Shown: positions 8,591 through 16,889 of the stretch, piece by piece
Position numbering within the stretch: position 1 is the stretch's first letter
Layout of the letters: the number at the start of each line of letters is the position of its first letter
DNA from: Eupransor demetentiae
GTDB lineage: Bacteria > Bacillota > Bacilli > Lactobacillales > Lactobacillaceae
DNA length: 64,000 nt
Assembly: GCF_963930865.1 (NCBI RefSeq)
Contig: NZ_CAWVOH010000002.1
Location: 248,001 to 312,000 of the forward strand
Direction: 5' to 3'
Made by a program: the position numbers and the translations under genes
The notes under the pieces: generated by a model
Told to the model about the DNA's origin: nothing
Seen by the model: the letters and a program-made list of their open reading frames with translations, nothing else
Databases searched by the model: none

Positions 8591-9581
8591 CAAAGAAGAA
8601 GATTTACAGGAGGCCGCCAAGGACTTGCGCGATGGCGAAGTGGTGGCCTTTCCGACTGAAACGGTTTATGGTCTGGGCGCGGATGCAACCAATGACGAGG
8701 CGGTGAAGAAGGTCTTCACGGCCAAGGGCCGTCCCGCTGACAACCCTTTGATTATGACGGTGTCCGACCCCAAAATGTTGGATGATTTTGTGACGGTTAG
8801 TCCGGCCGCACGGGGACTGATGGCCAATTTCTGGCCCGGTTCCTTGACCATTATCTTGCCAATTATTCCTGACCACGTGTCCATGCTGGTGACGGGTGGC
8901 TTGCAAACGGTGGCCTTTCGTTTGCCAGATAATGCCGTCACGCGGGAATTGATTTCCTTGGTGGGCAAGCCTTTGGTCGGCCCTTCGGCCAACACTTCGG
9001 GCAAGCCATCACCAACGACGGCCCAGCACGTTTGGCATGATATGAAGGGTAAGATCGCCGGCATCGTTGATGACGGACCGACGCAGGTCGGGGTGGAATC
9101 GACGGTGATTGACATGTCAACGGATCAACCAACGATTCTGCGCACGGGTGCCGTCACGCAGGAAGAACTGGAAAAGGTGCTAGGCGAAAAAGTTTTGGAT
9201 GCCACTTCGACGACTTCCTTGGCTGCGACACAAGCGCCCAAGGCACCGGGGATGAAGTACCGTCACTACGCACCGGATAAGCCCGTCGTCATGTTTGACC
9301 CCTTGGACTTGTCCGACTTGGTTGCCAAGATTAACCATGATGAAGTCGTGATGGGCTCGGATCCAATCTTGAAGTCGGCGAACCTGCCTAAGGAACAAAC
9401 TTGGTCCTTGGGACCAGACGTCCGTTCCGCAACGGAACAACTTTTTGCCGGTCTGCGCTACTATGATGATCAGCCGAACGTGACGAAGATTTATGTCGAA
9501 CGGATGCCGGAAGTGGGTCTGGGCAAGGCCTATAACAACCGTCTGGGCAAGGCCAGCGGAAACCAACTTTTCCAAGCCTGA
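8568..9581 (+). CDS. tsaC2: L-threonylcarbamoyladenylate synthase (Sua5/YwlC type)
   Basis: This enzyme makes threonylcarbamoyl-AMP from threonine, bicarbonate and ATP, the first step of t6A formation at position 37 of ANN-decoding tRNAs. The N-terminal YrdC domain has FPTETVYGLGADA, KGRPADNPL and GPSANTSGKPSPT. After the APGMKYRHYAP linker comes the C-terminal Sua5 domain, so this is the long two-domain form (337 residues). The later steps are supplied by tsaB and tsaD 0.5-4 kb downstream; tsaE is not in the window. Confidence 0.95.
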   Translation: MQTKKYANKEEDLQEAAKDLRDGEVVAFPTETVYGLGADATNDEAVKKVFTAKGRPADNPLIMTVSDPKMLDDFVTVSPAARGLMANFWPGSLTIILPIIPDHVSMLVTGGLQTVAFRLPDNAVTRELISLVGKPLVGPSANTSGKPSPTTAQHVWHDMKGKIAGIVDDGPTQVGVESTVIDMSTDQPTILRTGAVTQEELEKVLGEKVLDATSTTSLAATQAPKAPGMKYRHYAPDKPVVMFDPLDLSDLVAKINHDEVVMGSDPILKSANLPKEQTWSLGPDVRSATEQLFAGLRYYDDQPNVTKIYVERMPEVGLGKAYNNRLGKASGNQLFQA

Positions 9582-9603
9582 CCAATTCCGGAAAATTAAA
9601 TAA

Positions 9604-9617
9604 TGTAATCGGTTACA
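9604..9617 (+). promoter_or_regulatory. CcpA-type cre box upstream of ptsH
   Basis: TGTAATCGGTTACA matches the catabolite-responsive element consensus TGWNANCGNTNWCA at every fixed position. It overlaps the -35 region of a possible upstream promoter with TATGAT at 9634-9639, so CcpA binding would be expected to affect ptsH transcription. Confidence 0.7.
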
Positions 9618-9685
9618 TTTTCGTTTTTTATGTTATGATAGTAGGCGAGGAAGCCCATAGTGATACGGGTTTAATCGATAGTCGC

Positions 9686-9714
9686 TTGAAATGTTGTAAG
9701 CGCTTTGCTAAAAT
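9686..9714 (+). promoter_or_regulatory. Promoter of ptsH with a second, weaker cre-like sequence
   Basis: TTGAAA (9686-9691), a 17-base spacer and TAAAAT (9709-9714) make a good sigma-A promoter. Inside the spacer, TGTAAGCGCTTTGC (9695-9708) matches the cre consensus except at its last two bases. Confidence 0.6.
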
Positions 9715-9752
9715 GTAGACAAATAGATGTCGAGCTCAAAGGAGAAGATAAA

Positions 9753-10022
9753 ATGGCTGTAACAAAGGATTTTAACATCATCGCTGAAACTGGTATTCAC
9801 GCCCGTCCAGCTACTTTGTTGGTTCAGGCAGCTTCAAAGTACGTTTCAGACGTAACCTTGTCTTACCAAGGTAAAGAAGTCAACTTGAAGTCCATCATGG
9901 GTGTTATGTCACTCGGCGTTGGTCATGGTGCGGATGTTACCATTAAGGCTAACGGTAAGGATGAAAAGGACGCTTTGGAAGCTATCACGAAGGTGATGGA
10001 AGACGAAGGCTTGGCTAAGTAA
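9753..10022 (+). CDS. ptsH: Phosphocarrier protein HPr
   Basis: HPr carries phosphate from Enzyme I to sugar-specific EIIA domains. In Firmicutes, Ser-phosphorylated HPr is the corepressor of CcpA. The protein of 89 residues has the active histidine at residue 16 (GIHARPA) and the regulatory serine in NLKSIMGVMSLG. The ATG at 9753 follows AAAGGAGAAG; an upstream in-frame start at 9705 lies inside the promoter. The gene is followed by a terminator and not by ptsI, which usually forms an operon with it, so here it is monocistronic. The cre boxes upstream imply feedback by CcpA. Confidence 0.95.
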   Translation: MAVTKDFNIIAETGIHARPATLLVQAASKYVSDVTLSYQGKEVNLKSIMGVMSLGVGHGADVTIKANGKDEKDALEAITKVMEDEGLAK

Positions 10023-10050
10023 GTCACTCCTTTATAATATGAAGTTTAGG

Positions 10051-10071
10051 GCCGCGCTGAGCGGCTTTTTT
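10051..10071 (+). terminator. Terminator after ptsH
   Basis: GCCGC-GCTGA-GCGGC followed by TTTTTT. Confidence 0.85.
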
Positions 10072-10084
10072 GCTGTCCTAATCG

Positions 10085-10093
10085 TGGTAAAAT
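10085..10093 (+). promoter_or_regulatory. Extended -10 promoter of tsaB
   Basis: TGGTAAAAT (TGn plus TAAAAT at 10088-10093) ends 6 bases before the ATG at 10100. Transcription would therefore begin at or next to the start codon. No ribosome site is visible. Confidence 0.5.
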
Positions 10094-10099
10094 GAAATT

Positions 10100-10813
10100 A
10101 TGAAAATTCTAGCAATCGATACTTCTAACCAGCCCTTGGTCGTCAGCCTCGCTGAAAATGACAAGCTGCTGGATCAATATGAAACCAATGTGCCGCGCAA
10201 CCATTCCGTTGACCTTTTGCCGGCCATCCAACGTGTTTTAGCAACGGCTGGTTGGTCTTTCCAAGGCCTTGACCGAATCGCAGTTGCCCAGGGACCGGGT
10301 TCCTTTACCGGTCTGCGAATCGGCATTACTGTCGGTAAAGTCCTGGCGGACATGCTTAAAATTGACTTGGTTGGGGTTTCTTCCCTGGCAGTTTTGGCCG
10401 AGCAAGTCCCCGGCGACGGCATCGTTGTCCCACTCTTTGATGCTCGCAACGACAATGTTTTTGCCGGTGTTTATCAGGCTGGTCAAAACTTGTATCCCGA
10501 TGGCCACTATCCACTTAAGCAGGTGCTGACTTTCCTGGCGGAGCAGGAAGGGCCCATCACTTTTATCGGGGATGGCCAGCACTTTACGGAGCAAATTAAG
10601 GCGGCCTTGCCCAAGCAAGTTTTGACGATTTTGGCCGAAGGGGATTCATTGCCAGATGGCAAGGGCATCATCACTTTGGCTCAGCAAGCCCAGCCGGTCG
10701 CTAATGTGGCCGACTTCAACCCGAATTATCTACGCAAAACCCAGGCCGAGCTGAACTGGCTCAACGAACATCCTGGTGAGGATCATCCCGAAAACTATGT
10801 TTTTGAAGTCTAA
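10100..10813 (+). CDS. tsaB: tRNA threonylcarbamoyladenosine synthesis protein TsaB
   Basis: TsaB is a catalytically inactive ASKHA-fold partner that dimerises with TsaD and recruits TsaE in t6A synthesis. The sequence shows the N-terminal ILAIDTSN, then QGPGSFTGLRIGI and the shortened C-terminal lobe typical of the 230-240 residue family (here 237). It opens an operon tsaB-GNAT-GNAT-tsaD in which all genes overlap. The ATG has no Shine-Dalgarno sequence, and a -10 box sits so close that the mRNA is probably leaderless. Confidence 0.94.
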   Translation: MKILAIDTSNQPLVVSLAENDKLLDQYETNVPRNHSVDLLPAIQRVLATAGWSFQGLDRIAVAQGPGSFTGLRIGITVGKVLADMLKIDLVGVSSLAVLAEQVPGDGIVVPLFDARNDNVFAGVYQAGQNLYPDGHYPLKQVLTFLAEQEGPITFIGDGQHFTEQIKAALPKQVLTILAEGDSLPDGKGIITLAQQAQPVANVADFNPNYLRKTQAELNWLNEHPGEDHPENYVFEV

Positions 10814-11345
10814 GAAAAAGTTAATCACGAGCCAACCAGCTTTTGCAGATTATCAGCCGGTTAGCTTTCAGCAAAACGAGGAGGACTTTCTCGTTCGTCG
10901 CGCTGAAATGACTGACCTTGACCACTTGGTGAAAATCCAAGAAGCGGTTTACGATGGTTACGCGCCTTGGGTGAAGGGCGATTTCTTACAGGAGTTGTCC
11001 CGTCCGGCTGACCGGATTTATTTGGTCGTGGAACACCGTGAACAAGTGGTGGCCTTTATGGGCCTTTCCTGGCGGCCGGAACATAGCGACATCCATATTA
11101 CCAATGTGGCGGTTTTGCCGGTTTGGCAGGGGCAAGGACTGGGATCCCAGCTAATCAGCCTAGCCCAGGATTTGACCCAGTGCACGACGGAAAGTGTTTT
11201 GTCGCTGGAAGTCCGTCGGTCCAATTATGCCGCCCAGCGACTCTACCGTCGGCTTGGTTTCCAGCAAGTGGCCGTGATGAAGCGCTACTACCGTGACGAC
11301 CACGAGGACGCCCTTTCGATGGTATCGGTGCAAGAAGATGCATGA
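10797..11345 (+). CDS. rimI: GNAT acetyltransferase, RimI-like
   Basis: RimI acetylates the N-terminal alanine of ribosomal protein S18 in E. coli; in Gram-positives the rimI-like gene next to tsaB and tsaD is probably a more general N-alpha-acetyltransferase. The GNAT acetyl-CoA motif is seen as VAVLPVWQGQGLGSQLI, followed by LEVRRSNYAAQRLYRRLGF. The protein has an extra N-terminal stretch of about 30 residues compared with the usual 150. The start is uncertain: ATG 10797 is given, but GTG 10776 is in frame and neither has a good ribosome site. It overlaps the end of tsaB. Confidence 0.85.
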   Translation: MFLKSKKKLITSQPAFADYQPVSFQQNEEDFLVRRAEMTDLDHLVKIQEAVYDGYAPWVKGDFLQELSRPADRIYLVVEHREQVVAFMGLSWRPEHSDIHITNVAVLPVWQGQGLGSQLISLAQDLTQCTTESVLSLEVRRSNYAAQRLYRRLGFQQVAVMKRYYRDDHEDALSMVSVQEDA

Positions 11346-11745
11346 AGCCACAGCCCAAGATTTAGAGCAAATTGAAGCGATTATGACGGCGGCCTTTGCG
11401 GATAATCCCTTGCCTCGCCAGGTGGCGGAGCATCAAATCGACAGTCCGCGCAGCCATTTTTTGCTGTCAGAACATGGCCTAATCGCTTTTACTGAAATTT
11501 TAGATGAAATCGAAATCGACTACCTGGCCGTTTTGCCGGTAGCCCAGGGAAAAGGTGAAGGTCGCGCGCTCTTAGAAGCTGTTTTCCAGCGACCTGGGAT
11601 TTACCGCTTCTTATTAGAAGTGGCGGCCGATAACGAGCCTGCCTTAAAGCTATATCAAAAGGTTGGTTTTCGTGAATACCGGCGCCGAGCTCACTACTAC
11701 CGCAATGGTCAGGATGCAATTATGATGGAGAAAGAAAATGACTAA
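11338..11745 (+). CDS. Second GNAT acetyltransferase in the tsaB-tsaD operon
   Basis: This 135-residue GNAT protein has the acetyl-CoA loop as LAVLPVAQGKGEGRALLEA and the C-terminal ALKLYQKVGFREY. It is shorter and more diverged than the preceding RimI-like protein. Its ATG lies within the last codons of that gene, and its own end overlaps tsaD by 8 bases. The tandem pair between tsaB and tsaD suggests divergence after duplication or a division of labour in protein N-acetylation. The substrate cannot be told from sequence. The start ATG 11338 is preferred to the longer in-frame extension to 11293. Confidence 0.8.
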   Translation: MHEATAQDLEQIEAIMTAAFADNPLPRQVAEHQIDSPRSHFLLSEHGLIAFTEILDEIEIDYLAVLPVAQGKGEGRALLEAVFQRPGIYRFLLEVAADNEPALKLYQKVGFREYRRRAHYYRNGQDAIMMEKEND

Positions 11746-12751
11746 TATTCTCGCCTTTGAATCAAGCGCCGACGAAACCAGTGCGGCCATTGTTCAAGAT
11801 GGCAACAAGGTCCTCAGCAACAGTGTGGCGACCCAGATCAACTCTCACAAGCGCTTCGGTGGCATTGTTCCTGAAGTCGCCAGCCGCCACCACATCGAGT
11901 GGATTACCCGCGTACTTGATGATGCATTAGACCAAGCTAAAATGACCATGGACGACATCGATGCCGTTGCCGTGACCTACGGACCCGGCTTGGTCGGTTC
12001 CTTGTTGGTTGGCCTCATGAGCGCTAAAACGGTGGCCATGGTTCACGACTTACCCCTGATTCCGGTCAACCACTTGGCTGGCCACATTGCGGCGGCGAAC
12101 TTTAACCAACCGATTCAGTATCCAGCCTTGGCCTTAATGGTTTCGGGCGGGCACACCGAGCTGGTTTTGATGCCCAAGGAAAACCAATTCGAAGTCCTTG
12201 GCGAAACGCGTGATGATGCGGCGGGGGAGTCCTTTGACAAAGTGGGGCGCTTGCTCGGCTTGAACTACCCAGCGGGAAAAACAATTGATGAAATGGCTCA
12301 CCGCGGCCAGACCAATATTAAATTTCCGACGGCTATGGCTCGGGAAGATAACTTGGACTTCTCCTTTTCCGGTTTGAAGAGTGCTGTGATTAACCACGTT
12401 CACCATGCCGAACAGGTGGGCGAAAGCATTAACCAAGATGACTTGGCCGCTTCCTTCCAAAAGGCGGTGGTCGATGCCTTGATTGGCCGGACGAAGAAGG
12501 CATTGGCTGCCTACCCAGTCAAGAGCTTTGTTCTGGCGGGCGGCGTTGCGGCCAACATGGGCTTGCGTGAGGCTTTGGACGACTTGCTCAGCAAGAGCTT
12601 CCCCAAAGTCACTTACATTCCAGTGCCCCGCGAGTATACCGGGGACAACGCGGCCATGATTGGAGCTGCAGGATACTGGAATTACAAGGATGGTATCTTC
12701 GCTGATTTGTCCTTGAATACCGACCCCGGTCTAGACTTTGACCTTATCTAA
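11738..12751 (+). CDS. tsaD: tRNA N6-adenosine threonylcarbamoyltransferase TsaD
   Basis: TsaD transfers the threonylcarbamoyl group to A37 of ANN-decoding tRNAs in complex with TsaB and TsaE. The ASKHA fold is seen in AFESSADETSAAIV, the metal-binding HLAGHIAA (HxxxH type), VSGGHTEL and FVLAGGVAANMGLR. The length of 337 residues is normal. The ATG overlaps the previous gene by 8 bases. Together with the upstream sua5-type gene, the window carries three of the four t6A genes. Confidence 0.97.
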   Translation: MTNILAFESSADETSAAIVQDGNKVLSNSVATQINSHKRFGGIVPEVASRHHIEWITRVLDDALDQAKMTMDDIDAVAVTYGPGLVGSLLVGLMSAKTVAMVHDLPLIPVNHLAGHIAAANFNQPIQYPALALMVSGGHTELVLMPKENQFEVLGETRDDAAGESFDKVGRLLGLNYPAGKTIDEMAHRGQTNIKFPTAMAREDNLDFSFSGLKSAVINHVHHAEQVGESINQDDLAASFQKAVVDALIGRTKKALAAYPVKSFVLAGGVAANMGLREALDDLLSKSFPKVTYIPVPREYTGDNAAMIGAAGYWNYKDGIFADLSLNTDPGLDFDLI

Positions 12752-12803
12752 CGATAAAAACATTGTGACATTTTGTTTAAACTTGTCCAAAAACCTTGTT
12801 ATT

Positions 12804-12816
12804 TGTGCTATACTGA
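12804..12816 (+). promoter_or_regulatory. Extended -10 promoter region of rex
   Basis: TGCTATACT, a TGn-extended -10 element, lies about 55 bases before the rex ATG, with no strong -35. A TTGTGA half-site lies about 40 bases upstream of it but lacks a convincing second half. Coordinates are approximate. Confidence 0.4.
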
Positions 12817-12869
12817 GTCTGGTGGATTTCACAAGCATTAAAATTTTTTAATAAATCAGGGAGCTTATC

Positions 12870-13520
12870 ATGACGGAACAACCTAAAATTCCACGTGCAA
12901 CCGCAAAGCGTTTGCCAATTTACTATCGCTATCTAACATTTTTGAATGATGCTGGGACTCAGCGGATTTCTTCGGCCGAATTGAGTGATGCAACTAAGTT
13001 TGATGCAGCCACGATTCGTCGTGACTTTTCATACTTCGGTGCGCTTGGTAAGCGTGGTTACGGCTACGACGTGAAGGCCTTGCTTGATTTCTTTGCCAAT
13101 GTCTTGGACCAAAATTCCTTGATTAACGTGGCTTTGATTGGGGTTGGTCACTTGGGTCAGGCCCTTTTGAACTTCAACTTCCACCAGTCATCAAACATGC
13201 GGATTGCGGCGGCCTTTGATGTTGATAAGGAACGCATTGGGCACGTTTTGTCGGGTGTACCAATTTACAGCATGGATGATTTGCAAGAGCAGATTAAGGC
13301 CCAGCGGATTAACATCGCCATTTTGACGGTGCCTCAAGAAGTTGCCCAAGACATTACGGATGAGCTGGTTTCAGCCGGGGTTAAGGGAATTTTGAACTTC
13401 ACGCCATTGCGTGTCACGGTGCCAACTGGCGTTCGCGTGCAAAACGTTGATTTGACCAACGAATTGCAGACCTTGGTCTACTTCATCCAAAACTACAGCT
13501 CTATCACTACGGGAAACTAA
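12870..13520 (+). CDS. rex: Redox-sensing transcriptional repressor Rex
   Basis: Rex senses the NADH/NAD+ ratio and represses fermentation and redox genes when NADH is low. The N-terminal winged helix is seen in ISSAELSDATKFDAATIRRDFSYFGALGKRGYGYDV (residues about 30-66) and the Rossmann NAD-binding motif in LIGVGHLGQALL. A C-terminal swapped helix ends the protein, and the length of 216 residues is typical. GGGAGCTTATC precedes the ATG. femX follows after 3 bases, apparently in the same transcript. Confidence 0.96.
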   Translation: MTEQPKIPRATAKRLPIYYRYLTFLNDAGTQRISSAELSDATKFDAATIRRDFSYFGALGKRGYGYDVKALLDFFANVLDQNSLINVALIGVGHLGQALLNFNFHQSSNMRIAAAFDVDKERIGHVLSGVPIYSMDDLQEQIKAQRINIAILTVPQEVAQDITDELVSAGVKGILNFTPLRVTVPTGVRVQNVDLTNELQTLVYFIQNYSSITTGN

Positions 13521-13523
13521 TTC

Positions 13524-14561
13524 ATGGCTATTTTAGATTTAAACGACAAAGCAAAGGTGCAAGCCTTCCAAGACTTCGTGCGTAAAGATCCACGCGGGCA
13601 GGTTACCCAGGATCCACTGTGGGGCGACTTGAAGAGCAACTGGGGTCACGTTTACGTCTACCACGAAACGGCTGGCAAGATTGACGCTGCCATGGCAATT
13701 TTGACGGTTGAAGCGGTGCCGGGTAAGCTTTTGGGCTACTCACCCCGCGGTCCGATTGCGGATGTCGACAACATCGACTTGATTAAGGATTTGATTCAAG
13801 AAGCCTTGCAGGCCTTGCCCGACAACGTCTTCTTGATTCGAATGGACCCCGAGGTTGAGTACTCTGACCATTTAAACGAAGCCTACCAGAAGGCTGGTTT
13901 TGTCACCCGTAACCGTCAAATTAAAAACATGCACGGTAACATCCAGCCTCGTAAGAACATGGTTTTGTTCTACGATGGTCGTGGCGAAGATGCGGAAGTC
14001 ATTACGGATGAAGATTCCTTGATGAAGCACTTCAAGCGTGATTACCGTAATCAAATTCGTCGTGCGGCTAAGGACGGCGTGGAAGTCACTTCCGGTGATT
14101 CGGAAGAAGACGTGCGTGCCTTCTACGACACTTACGTCATGATGGCCCATTCGCAGGGCATCACTTACCGTCCCATTGAGTATTTCCTGCGTATGCAGGA
14201 ACTTTGGCAGGGAACGGGTTACTTCAAGGTTTTCTTGGCTCATTTTGATGGCAAGGTTATCGCTGCCGGGATTGGTTTCTCTTACGGGGATAAGATTTGG
14301 TACATGTACGCTGGTTCAGATCGTGAATACAGCAAGCACTACGCCCCTTATGCCATCCAATGGAAGATGACCAACTGGGGCTTGTCCCTTGGTAAGACTC
14401 GCTATGACTTTGGTGGCGTTGGCGACTTTTCATCGGATGACGGCCTCTACAAGTTTAAGCATGGTTTCACTTACCACGATCCTCACGTCGAATACATCGG
14501 CGAATTGGATTGGGTTTTGGACGAAGTAGCCTACGAAGAATACCTCAAACAATTTAAGTAA
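13524..14561 (+). CDS. femX: FemX-type aminoacyltransferase for peptidoglycan cross-bridge
   Basis: FemX adds the first amino acid, usually L-alanine or L-serine from aminoacyl-tRNA, to the lysine side chain of the peptidoglycan precursor. The 345-residue protein has two GNAT-like subdomains without the coiled coil of S. aureus FemA. Segments such as YGQVTQD-like RGQVTQDPLW, IRMDPEVEYSD, FVTRNRQI and RPIEYFLRMQ closely resemble the Weissella viridescens FemX that I recall. It follows rex by 3 bases and ends at a terminator. With murT/gatD it gives the window two lipid II-modifying steps. Confidence 0.9.
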   Translation: MAILDLNDKAKVQAFQDFVRKDPRGQVTQDPLWGDLKSNWGHVYVYHETAGKIDAAMAILTVEAVPGKLLGYSPRGPIADVDNIDLIKDLIQEALQALPDNVFLIRMDPEVEYSDHLNEAYQKAGFVTRNRQIKNMHGNIQPRKNMVLFYDGRGEDAEVITDEDSLMKHFKRDYRNQIRRAAKDGVEVTSGDSEEDVRAFYDTYVMMAHSQGITYRPIEYFLRMQELWQGTGYFKVFLAHFDGKVIAAGIGFSYGDKIWYMYAGSDREYSKHYAPYAIQWKMTNWGLSLGKTRYDFGGVGDFSSDDGLYKFKHGFTYHDPHVEYIGELDWVLDEVAYEEYLKQFK

Positions 14562-14564
14562 AAC

Positions 14565-14590
14565 AAAACGGCTCAGCGAGCCGTTTTTTT
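14565..14590 (+). terminator. Terminator after femX
   Basis: AAAACGGCTC-AGC-GAGCCGTTTTTTT directly follows the stop codon. Confidence 0.9.
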
Positions 14591-14650
14591 ATATTCGGCG
14601 GGCCTGTGGTATAATGTTTTAACTAGTTTTTTAACAGGGAAAGGGGATAA

Positions 14651-15478
14651 ATGATGACCATTAAGATGATTGCTTCCGATATGGATGGCACTTTCTTGAC
14701 CTCAGAAGATGGTTACGACGTACCCCGCTTTATTCGCTTACTTAAGCAGTTGCAAGACCGCGAAGTTCACTTCGTGGCCGCTTCTGGCCGGCAGCTTTCC
14801 AACTTGAAGGAGCTCTTTGCACCCGTTGTGGAAGCCGGTGGACAGATTGATTACGTGGCCGCTAACGGATCGGTTGTGGCAACGCACGACCAAATGCTCT
14901 ACGAAATTTATTTGACGGCTGAGCAGATTAAGCGCGTGATTGACTGGAATGCAGTTAATCCGTCTTCATCTGACAACTTGGTGGTTCTTTCTGGTGTAAA
15001 GGGGACCTATATTTCCAACCATGCAAGTGGTCAGGTTAAGGCCATGGTTGAACAATTCTATCCCAACGTGCACCAGGTGGAAAAGTTGATGAAGGTTGAC
15101 GATAAGATTTTGGGTGTGACCTTCATTTGGCCTCACGATGAAGTGCAGGAACACGTCAAGGAATTGGAAGAAACCTTTGGGGATGAATTGCATGCCACTG
15201 GTTCTGGTTTTGGTTCCGTTGATATCTTGCCCAAGGGCGTGAATAAAGCGACGGCTTTGCAGGTTTTGCAAGACTACTACGACATCCTAGATGATGAAGT
15301 CATGGTCTTTGGTGATAACAGCAACGATTTGGAAATGCTCCAAAAGTACGAGCATTCTTACTTGATGCCCAACGCCGAAGCCTTCATGCATAGCCAGCAC
15401 GATCAAGAAGCCTTGGCGGTTAACACCGAGTCCGGTGTTATTCGGACCATCGAAGCACAATTAGATTTGAAGTCATAA
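14651..15478 (+). CDS. Cof-type HAD phosphatase
   Basis: This is a HAD-superfamily IIB hydrolase of the Cof/YidA group, which dephosphorylates small phosphorylated metabolites or cofactors. The nucleophile motif is ASDMDGTFLTSE, motif II is AASGRQLSNL, motif III includes the lysine of LPKGVNKATALQ, and motif IV is VFGDNSNDLEML. The length of 275 residues is usual. A -10 box (TATAAT) lies about 40 bases upstream and AAAGGGGATAA just before the ATG. The substrate cannot be given. It is monocistronic and convergent with the pyr operon. Confidence 0.88.
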   Translation: MMTIKMIASDMDGTFLTSEDGYDVPRFIRLLKQLQDREVHFVAASGRQLSNLKELFAPVVEAGGQIDYVAANGSVVATHDQMLYEIYLTAEQIKRVIDWNAVNPSSSDNLVVLSGVKGTYISNHASGQVKAMVEQFYPNVHQVEKLMKVDDKILGVTFIWPHDEVQEHVKELEETFGDELHATGSGFGSVDILPKGVNKATALQVLQDYYDILDDEVMVFGDNSNDLEMLQKYEHSYLMPNAEAFMHSQHDQEALAVNTESGVIRTIEAQLDLKS

Positions 15479-15508
15479 TAAAAAGCAGGCTGTTGGGCCT
15501 GCTTTTTT
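15479..15508. terminator. Bidirectional terminator between HAD gene and pyr operon
   Basis: AAAAGCAGGC-TGTTGG-GCCTGCTTTTTTT lies between two convergent stop codons, with A and T runs on the two sides. Confidence 0.9.
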
Positions 15509-15516
15509 TATTTGAT

Positions 15517-16152
15517 TTAGTTTTCGGCTGGCCAGTTCCAGGGATCTTGGTGCCAGTTTTGGAAGGCGGTGTATTTTTCTGGTGAAAGGGCGCCGCTTTT
15601 TTGTGACTGGTCGAGGACCTGGGCGTAGGTCAACACTGGGTAGAAAGGAATCTTGGCATCGGCGAAGTTCTTTTCGGCATCGGGGAAGCCGTAAGAGAAG
15701 ATGGAGACAACGCCAGCGACCTTGAAGCCAGCTGCTTGGACAGCTTGCGCGGCCTTGAGGACGGAACCCCCGGTTGAAATAAGGTCATCGATGAGGACCA
15801 CTTCGTCCTCGGGCTTAATTAGCCCTTCGATTTGCTGATTAGTCCCGTGGTCCTTGGGCTTGGTGCGGACGTAAACCATGGGCAAGTCCATCGCTGCAGC
15901 AACGAGAGCGGCTTGTGGAATTCCAGCAGTGGCCACTCCAGCGATTACCGTCACCTTGGGAAAGTTTTTCTTAATCGTTTCGACAAGGGCGGCCGTGATG
16001 TTGGCGCGCAACTTGGGATACGAAATGGTGCGGCGTAAGTCGGTGTAGATGGGTGACTTAATGCCAGAGGCGAAGGTGAAGTAGCCTTCGTCCTTAAAAC
16101 GGATAATTTCATCTTGAATGAGGTCGTCGATAATGGCGTTTTGTAAATCCAT
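15517..16152 (-). CDS. pyrE: Orotate phosphoribosyltransferase
   Basis: This enzyme joins orotate and PRPP to give orotidine 5'-phosphate, step five of UMP synthesis. The PRPP-binding motif VVLIDDLISTGGS and the N-terminal FTFASGIKSPIYTDLR are clear, and the length of 211 residues is standard. It is the last gene of the operon pyrBC-carAB-pyrDFE, 11 bases after pyrF. The shared terminator at about 15.49 kb ends the transcript. Confidence 0.97.
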   Translation of the reverse strand: MDLQNAIIDDLIQDEIIRFKDEGYFTFASGIKSPIYTDLRRTISYPKLRANITAALVETIKKNFPKVTVIAGVATAGIPQAALVAAAMDLPMVYVRTKPKDHGTNQQIEGLIKPEDEVVLIDDLISTGGSVLKAAQAVQAAGFKVAGVVSIFSYGFPDAEKNFADAKIPFYPVLTYAQVLDQSQKSGALSPEKYTAFQNWHQDPWNWPAEN

Positions 16153-16163
16153 GGGTTTCCTTC

Positions 16164-16880
16164 CTATTCTGCTTCCCAGTTGACTTGGTATTGCTGCCAG
16201 GCGGCGAGGGGGTCGCTACTTTGTGTGATGGGCCGGCCAACTACGATGGCGTAGGCACCGTTTGAACGGGCGAAATGGGGATCGGCGACGCGGACCTGAT
16301 CGCCCTTTTGGTCTTGGGCCATGCGGATGCCGGGCACGACGTACTTAAAGTCGGTTCCAAGTTCGGCACTCAAACCGGGGAGCTCCAGTGGGGAAGTGAT
16401 GATACCATCACAGCCACCAGCTTGGGCGGTGCGGGCCAAAGATAGCACTTGGTCGGTCATGTCCAAACGACTGTTTTGTTCGTCTTTTAAAACTTGCTCA
16501 GAAATCGAGGTTAGTTCGGTCACACCCAGCAAAAGCGGTGCGGGCTTACCAACGGCAGCGGCACCTTCGCTCAAGCCCTTTTTGGCAGCGGCTAGCATGG
16601 CGGAACCACCCAAGGTATGGGCGGTAACGTAATTAACCCCGAGGCGGCCTAGCTGGCTCATGGCTTTTTCAACCGTGTGAGGAATATCGAAGAGCTTCAA
16701 GTCGAGGAAAATGTCGCAACCGTATTCTTGAATAGCGGCGATGACGGCGGGCCCTTCGCGGTAGAAGAGCTCCATGCCAATCTTAACCGTCAGCTCTTTT
16801 GCATTGGGAAAGCGATTAAGAAAAGCCTTGGTACTGGCCAAATCTTGAAAATCTAAAGCAATCATTAAAGGATGCGTCAT
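16164..16880 (-). CDS. pyrF: Orotidine 5'-phosphate decarboxylase
   Basis: It decarboxylates OMP to UMP. The catalytic DxKxxD motif is visible as FLDLKLFDIPHTV, the N-terminal ALDF strand carries the first active-site Asp, and GVTELTSIS and VVGRPITQS match the phosphate-binding loops. The length of 238 residues is normal for the Bacillus-type enzyme. GGAGAAATC precedes the ATG, and pyrD ends 9 bases upstream. Confidence 0.97.
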   Translation of the reverse strand: MTHPLMIALDFQDLASTKAFLNRFPNAKELTVKIGMELFYREGPAVIAAIQEYGCDIFLDLKLFDIPHTVEKAMSQLGRLGVNYVTAHTLGGSAMLAAAKKGLSEGAAAVGKPAPLLLGVTELTSISEQVLKDEQNSRLDMTDQVLSLARTAQAGGCDGIITSPLELPGLSAELGTDFKYVVPGIRMAQDQKGDQVRVADPHFARSNGAYAIVVGRPITQSSDPLAAWQQYQVNWEAE

Positions 16881-16889
16881 GATTTCTCC

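Noticed and set aside
12760..12800. Rex operator in front of rex
   Set aside because: Only one TTGTGA half-site is present; the inverted half is not convincing.
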